Positions 20,891-25,397 of a stretch of DNA of 25,397 bases are shown here, piece by piece. The notes below the pieces were generated by a model, which ran no database searches, was not told the DNA's origin, and saw only the letters and a program-made list of their open reading frames with translations. Numbering within the stretch: position 1 is the first letter of the stretch; each line of letters opens with the position of its first letter. The stretch comes from a virus: positions 1 to 25,397 of IMG/VR virus record IMGVR_UViG_3300025671_000471; one strand, 5' to 3'. The position numbers were made by a program, and so were the translations under genes.

Positions 20891-21204
20891 TGGCAGAACT
20901 AGTATCTTTAGATGTAGTCAACTTCAAACAAGAACTAGCCCGTATTGAAAAGGAAGCTATTGAGCTTGCCAACAGTGATATTGAGTTACAAGCTGAGTAC
21001 GCCACTAATCAACTCCGAGTAGTAACACCTGTAGACACTGGTGAAGCTCGAAGTGGGTGGGAGCTTGAGAAGTATGGCAACAACTTAACTATCGTCAACG
21101 ATGTAGAGCACGTCGTATATCTTAATAATGGTCACAGTAAGCAGGCACCTAAGTACTTTATTGAACAAGTCCTGCAGACAATTGGTCTTATTACCCCTAA
21201 ATAA
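20890..21204 (+). CDS. Tail completion / neck protein, HK97 gp10-like
   Basis: The product has 104 residues from ATG 20890, which is six bases after GGAG; ATG 20887, overlapping the previous stop, is the alternative. It has an N-terminal helix rich in Glu and Lys, then RVVTPVDTGEARSGWELEKYGNNLTIVNDVEHVVYLNNGHSKQAP, the PVDTG..R.SW / I.N...Y...L..G.S.QAP layout of HK97 gp10-like proteins, and a C-terminal YFIEQVLQTIG helix. Such proteins act at the head-tail joint or in tail completion. Here the gene lies after the tail chaperones rather than among the neck genes, a somewhat unusual place. Confidence 0.7.
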   Translation: MAELVSLDVVNFKQELARIEKEAIELANSDIELQAEYATNQLRVVTPVDTGEARSGWELEKYGNNLTIVNDVEHVVYLNNGHSKQAPKYFIEQVLQTIGLITPK

Positions 21205-21210
21205 TAAAGC

Positions 21211-21263
21211 AAGCCCCCTGATGGCCCTCATTATCCGAGGTTTAGCTATTAGGGGGCTTTTTT
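21211..21263 (+). terminator. Strong intrinsic terminator-like hairpin before the tape measure gene
   Basis: AAGCCCCCT (21211-21219) pairs perfectly with AGGGGGCTT (21251-21259) and a TTTTTT run ends at 21263. The 31-base interior holds a small CCTC/GAGG stem. It fills most of the gap between the tail completion gene and the tape measure gene, whose ribosome binding site GGAGG follows. It should reduce, not abolish, downstream transcription. Confidence 0.75.
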
Positions 21264-21278
21264 AATTTTGGAGGTAAC

Positions 21279-24200
21279 ATGCAAAAAGGTGTTGAAATCC
21301 GGGTACGTGCAGACACGTCCCAAGCAAAGAAACAAATCAAGAGCCTAGAACAATCTGTTGCTGGGCTTGAATCGACTGCCAGTAAGGTTGCAGGGGCTTT
21401 TAAGGCACTAGCTGTTACTATCACAGGTTTGCAAATTGGTAAGAAACTATCAGGAGCATCTGACACCTTACTAGAGATGGAGAACCGTCTAGCCCTTGTT
21501 GTTGGTCGGGGTAAGGAACTCTCTTCTACTCTTGAGCGGATGTACAGGGTGGCAGAGAGGACGCGACAGCCTGTAAAAGTTGTAACTGATACTTTTAACA
21601 GGTTAGGTCTTGCACTAGATGGTACGGGCAGAAGCACAAAGCAACTACTAATTGCAACAGAAGCTATCCAACAAGCGGCTCAAATCTCTGGTGCATCCGC
21701 AACTACTGCTGAACAAGCTATCATCCAGCTTGGTCAGGGCCTAGCTTCAGGCCAACTACGTGGCGAAGAACTCAACTCGGTACTTGAAGGTATGCCACGA
21801 CTTGCGCGAGCTATCGCCGAAGGTATGGGCGTTCCCTTTGGGAAACTAAGGGAGCTTGCAAAGGACGGAAAGCTAGAGGCTGAAACTATCTTCGAGGCTA
21901 TCCTCTCTCAGTCTGAAAAACTTGCATTTGAGTTCTCTACTCTTGAAGCCACTACACGTAGTTTAGCAATTGTATTTGGTGGGGAGTTCACCAGAGCACT
22001 AAGTATTCTAGACAAAGAGCTAGGCTTTGGTAAGAATATGAGGGAACAACTCTTTATAGGTATTGAGGCCCTAAAGGTATTTAACGCTAACTTCTCTATT
22101 TGGGTTTCACTACTCAAGGCGAATATTACATTAGCTCTAAATGATCTTACCTTCTTTAAACTCCGTATGCGTGAGATTTTAGCTAGTATCTTTACTAAAG
22201 AAGGTATTAATACAGAAGCATTTGTAGACGAGCTTTTTGTTAACCCGTTTAATTCCGTAAAGGCTAAAATCGAAGAAGTATGGTCTGGTATTAACCTACC
22301 ATCACTAGATCTTGCTTCAAAGATCCCCACATTTGAGTCTATTAGCTCAAATCTGATTAGTCTTAAAGACGGTGTTATCGGTGTATTCAAGGAGATCTGG
22401 GACAGGATTACAGGGCAATCTCTTTGGACTGGTATCTTTGATCCTGCTCACATGGAACCCGGCCAAACCCTCGCTGTCGGCTCCTCTCTAACTAAATACT
22501 TCGAAACACCTCTTAGAAATCTAGAGACTTTCAAGAATAGCATCATCGCTAAATTTAAAGAGATCAATAAAGACGCAACCGTGGCTTGGGAGAAGATTTG
22601 GACCGGGCTAACAACAAAAACTATCTCGACAGAGACAGGCCCAGAGGCCGTTGATACTGCCTTCGGACGTAGCATTGATTTAGCTAGTGATCAGCTAGAA
22701 CGCGCCAAGAACGAACTTAAGAAAGTCTATGAGGATATTCTTACCGACACCATCGAGACACCCCGTGGTCCAAGGGTCGTTGATTCAGCTCTAGTAAAAA
22801 CGCTAAAGGACATTCGTGACTACAGTGGGCAAATATCCGAAACGACACTATCAGGTCTTGCCGCTGCAATTAATGCCTTAGCTAATGCACCTGCTATCAA
22901 ACTAGGTACTATCCTACTATCATCAGCCTTCACTAAAACTAAAGAAAGTATTCTAAGTTTCGGCGCAGATATAGAAGAGTTCAAAACTAGTATCTCTAAT
23001 TGGTTTAAGGAAAACGAAGCTGCGATCAGTGCATCTATCTCAATCGCCTTAGCTGCTGCTATTAAGTTTGGTGCTAAGAAGACCCTAATTGTCGGGGCGA
23101 TCCTCGGGCTATTTAGCTTTAACGCGGATGAGGTTTTAAATGATGAAGAGCTACAAGCTTCCTTAGAAAACCTAGGCGCTGGTTATGTGCAACTACTTAA
23201 AAGCGTATTCACTACTGACCCCGGAAGTACTCTCATGGAAGGTCTTAAAGATACCCTAGCAGCTTTTGGCAGAGGTATTAATAAAGAGATCTTTGGCGAA
23301 AACTTCACAACAGACACTCAAGATGCACTCGCTGGGGCGATCGGAGCAATTACGGTTGCTGCTGTCCTGACTACTGGTGCGCGGGAAGCTCTAAAAGCTC
23401 TAGGTGTAGCGATTGCAGCGGCAATTATGGGTACAACCATAGCTACAGAGCTTGCAGCTGGCTTGGCAATCGGTTTGAATTCTATGAAGATGTCTCCGAA
23501 TTCTGTACTAGCGATAGCGGCAGGAAATGTTGGTATCGCCCTTGGTAAGTTAATAGGGCAGTCGGTAGGGGCAGCAGCAACAGGTTTAGCTGTAGGGGTT
23601 GCTGTCGATATTATTGTACCTGATGAAGCATTCAATGGCCTCGGTGGAGCACTTGATAACGTAATCGGGGGCGCGGCCTTTGGTGCCCAACTAGGTTCCG
23701 CATTTGGACCTTATGGGGTAGCTGGAGGGGCGATCGCAGGTGGGCTAGCTGGTGCTATTTATGCGGCTGTAACAGACCCTAAAGTTGCTTCTGGTTTTAA
23801 GGAGATCTTCAGGGGACTAAGAGAATCCCTATACACGTTGCTTAACACAGTAGGCGTTGTATCCGATAAGACTCTTATAGAGACTCGTATCTCTGATAAA
23901 GCGGCAGATATCACAGTCCTAGAGTCGCAAATCACTCAAGCTCAACAGGAAGGTTCTGGTGCTGGACCTGTAGAAATCGCTAAGCTGAAGAATGCTAGGT
24001 TTGATCTAGAGAAGGAATTATTCCTGCTTAGTGAGAACCTAAAAGAGATTAATAATGCTGAGTCTTTCGCACTCGCTGAAAAGGCCGCTGAAAAACAAAA
24101 AGCAGCTGATGATTTTATTGATCGTTTTATAGCGGGGTCTAAGAAACTTGTTGAAGGGATAGAAACACAGGACGAAGCACTCCTTGCAATTTTTGAAATC

Positions 24201-25397
24201 CAAAACGATATTAACAGTATTCTCCGACAGGTGGAAAGTGGCACAAGGACACTAGATGCACAACAAATAGACTTTATTAGATCTCTAAAAGAGTTAACTG
24301 ATGGAGTTAAAAGCCAAACTGACAAATTGGCTGTACTAGGCCAACTCACAAGCAGACTTAATGATGGTGTTAATCCTACTGAAAAATTCACTGCGAGCGT
24401 TACTGCCAGAGCCTCCGGTGGCTATATATCAGGACCCGGTGGCCCCACTGACGACCTGATCCCAGCGATGCTTTCCAATGGTGAGTATGTTATTAAGGCT
24501 TCTTCTGTCAAAAAGTTCGGGTCAGGTTTCCTTGACAAGATCAACAGTGGGATAATGCCACAATTCTTTTCCCCAGGTGGTCTAGTATCCCCCTATGATG
24601 AGAGTATTAAGCAACTGAAGCGTGACTTGAGGGGGTTGGAGGATCTAGGGGCTACCGAAAGAGTTGCCGCTACAATCGCTCAGATTTCTGCACTAGAATC
24701 TGCCCGTGCAAACTGGTTAGCGCAACAAGATACTGATGTGGAGCTTGAAGACCCTTCTGCTGGGACAGTCAGTGATGGAAAATCTAAAAAATCTGGAAAG
24801 ACTGCCGCAGAGAGCTTCTATGAAAACTTCAAGAGCGGGTTTAGTAGTAGCCTATCACAGTTCCTAAAGGATGGTGATCTGAAGGGATTTATCACTGGAA
24901 TTCTAGACAGCTTCACCAGTAACATCATAGACTCCTTCGTTGATGGATTCACCAAGAGCCTCTTTGGGGAGGGTAAACTCCTAAAAGATCTTTTCTCCAA
25001 GACAGCTTCTTTTGGTGAGAGCATAGCAAAGACAGCAACAAGCGGGAGTTCACAAGGTGTGCAGGGGGGTATGCAAGGTTTCTTATCCTTTCTCCTAGGT
25101 TCCGGTGGACAAGGTGGGCTATTCAGTTCAATCTTTGGCATGTCCTTCGGGTCTTGGCTTGGCTTCTCCTCTGGTGGTATCGTGCCAATGACACCTTATG
25201 CACAAGCTGGTAAGGACTCAGTTCCCGCTATGCTAACACCGGGCGAGATGGTTGTACCTGCAAATCAGATTAACAAGTTTATGAATGGATCTACTGCCAC
25301 ACAGCAGCAGGTTTATAACCTCAACATCACAGGCGATATCTCCCGGCAGACCCGTGCCGAGATTGTTAAGATGATCCCTCAAATCACTACAGGTGTT
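21279..25397 (+). CDS. Tape measure protein (partial, runs off the window)
   Basis: ATG 21279 follows GGAGG; the frame is open for 1373 codons to the window edge, so the C-terminus is missing. Residues 1-230 match the tape measure N-terminal domain (TIGR02675-like): a coiled start, LEMENRLALVVGRGKEL, RTRQPVKVVTDTFNRLGLAL, QAIIQLGQGLASGQLRGEELNSVLEGMPRLARAIA. Gly/Ala-rich hydrophobic stretches near 585-610 and 685-830 could cross the host membrane during DNA entry. A coiled coil covers about 870-1000. Two copies of a SGG..(P)...D..PAMLSNGEYVI/LTPGEMVVP motif lie near 1045-1085 and 1297-1335, common in tape measure C-termini. The protein sets tail length and is ejected ahead of the genome. At the usual 0.15 nm per residue the tail would exceed 200 nm. 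Confidence 0.93.
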   Translation, partial: MQKGVEIRVRADTSQAKKQIKSLEQSVAGLESTASKVAGAFKALAVTITGLQIGKKLSGASDTLLEMENRLALVVGRGKELSSTLERMYRVAERTRQPVKVVTDTFNRLGLALDGTGRSTKQLLIATEAIQQAAQISGASATTAEQAIIQLGQGLASGQLRGEELNSVLEGMPRLARAIAEGMGVPFGKLRELAKDGKLEAETIFEAILSQSEKLAFEFSTLEATTRSLAIVFGGEFTRALSILDKELGFGKNMREQLFIGIEALKVFNANFSIWVSLLKANITLALNDLTFFKLRMREILASIFTKEGINTEAFVDELFVNPFNSVKAKIEEVWSGINLPSLDLASKIPTFESISSNLISLKDGVIGVFKEIWDRITGQSLWTGIFDPAHMEPGQTLAVGSSLTKYFETPLRNLETFKNSIIAKFKEINKDATVAWEKIWTGLTTKTISTETGPEAVDTAFGRSIDLASDQLERAKNELKKVYEDILTDTIETPRGPRVVDSALVKTLKDIRDYSGQISETTLSGLAAAINALANAPAIKLGTILLSSAFTKTKESILSFGADIEEFKTSISNWFKENEAAISASISIALAAAIKFGAKKTLIVGAILGLFSFNADEVLNDEELQASLENLGAGYVQLLKSVFTTDPGSTLMEGLKDTLAAFGRGINKEIFGENFTTDTQDALAGAIGAITVAAVLTTGAREALKALGVAIAAAIMGTTIATELAAGLAIGLNSMKMSPNSVLAIAAGNVGIALGKLIGQSVGAAATGLAVGVAVDIIVPDEAFNGLGGALDNVIGGAAFGAQLGSAFGPYGVAGGAIAGGLAGAIYAAVTDPKVASGFKEIFRGLRESLYTLLNTVGVVSDKTLIETRISDKAADITVLESQITQAQQEGSGAGPVEIAKLKNARFDLEKELFLLSENLKEINNAESFALAEKAAEKQKAADDFIDRFIAGSKKLVEGIETQDEALLAIFEIQNDINSILRQVESGTRTLDAQQIDFIRSLKELTDGVKSQTDKLAVLGQLTSRLNDGVNPTEKFTASVTARASGGYISGPGGPTDDLIPAMLSNGEYVIKASSVKKFGSGFLDKINSGIMPQFFSPGGLVSPYDESIKQLKRDLRGLEDLGATERVAATIAQISALESARANWLAQQDTDVELEDPSAGTVSDGKSKKSGKTAAESFYENFKSGFSSSLSQFLKDGDLKGFITGILDSFTSNIIDSFVDGFTKSLFGEGKLLKDLFSKTASFGESIAKTATSGSSQGVQGGMQGFLSFLLGSGGQGGLFSSIFGMSFGSWLGFSSGGIVPMTPYAQAGKDSVPAMLTPGEMVVPANQINKFMNGSTATQQQVYNLNITGDISRQTRAEIVKMIPQITTGV

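Noticed and set aside
21110-21118. Minus-strand ATACGACGT, a partial match to the 19-base promoter element
   Set aside because: Only nine contiguous bases match, it lies inside the tail completion gene on the opposite strand to all genes, and the ACTAATG part is missing. A nine-base match is expected by chance at a modest rate in a window of this size.
23942-24391. Minus-strand open frame of 149 codons inside the tape measure gene
   Set aside because: The Ser/Ala-rich translation is the usual mirror of Glu/Lys/Ala coiled-coil coding on the + strand.

Overview
The window is a stretch of a tailed double-stranded DNA phage, or a prophage of one. It is dense with genes on the + strand only, which share start/stop overlaps and encode a complete siphovirus-type set: portal, MuF-type head protein, scaffold, major capsid, connectors, tail terminator, tail tube, tail assembly chaperones and a tape measure protein. 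No integrase, host housekeeping gene, tRNA or CRISPR array was seen. The PhoH ATPase, a sulfotransferase, the three-helix GTA-type holin and moderate GC (sampled lines 32-45% in most of the window) suggest a marine or aquatic phage of a proteobacterium; the host is an inference.

Layout. 1-1201: the end of a fibre-like gene, a tail assembly chaperone and a PAPS-type sulfotransferase, visibly more GC-rich than the rest. 1293-2025: a PhoH-like ATPase with an apparent frameshift in its first codons. 2127-8181: tail-tip genes ending in a 1214-residue J-like tip protein with three repeat modules, then two small genes. 8171-9565: GNAT acetyltransferase, holin and endolysin. 9566-9815: a regulatory island. 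9816-21204: portal, head, neck and tail genes. 21279 to the window end: tape measure protein, cut by the edge.

The most striking object is the gene at 11450-16225. Its 1591-residue product begins as a MuF-type minor head protein and ends as a single-subunit, T7-type RNA polymerase with the catalytic Asp, Lys/Tyr and His-Asp motifs all present. About 1.8 kb upstream lie two copies, exactly 120 bp apart, of a 19-base element that matches the T7 promoter at 12 of 17 upstream positions plus a G at +1. Between them are a predicted ~96-nt structured RNA and a terminator; after the second copy comes a leader with a chain of mutually exclusive hairpins. Together these suggest a siphovirus that carries its own polymerase attached to a capsid protein, possibly packaged in the virion, and dedicated promoters that feed the operon encoding that polymerase. 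The polymerase-promoter pairing and virion packaging are inferences.

Other notable items are a canonical GGGAAAC -1 frameshift site joining the two tail chaperone reading frames (lambda G/GT style), a terminator-like hairpin just before the tape measure gene, and twin 5-bp hairpins with a compensatory base-pair swap before the scaffold gene.
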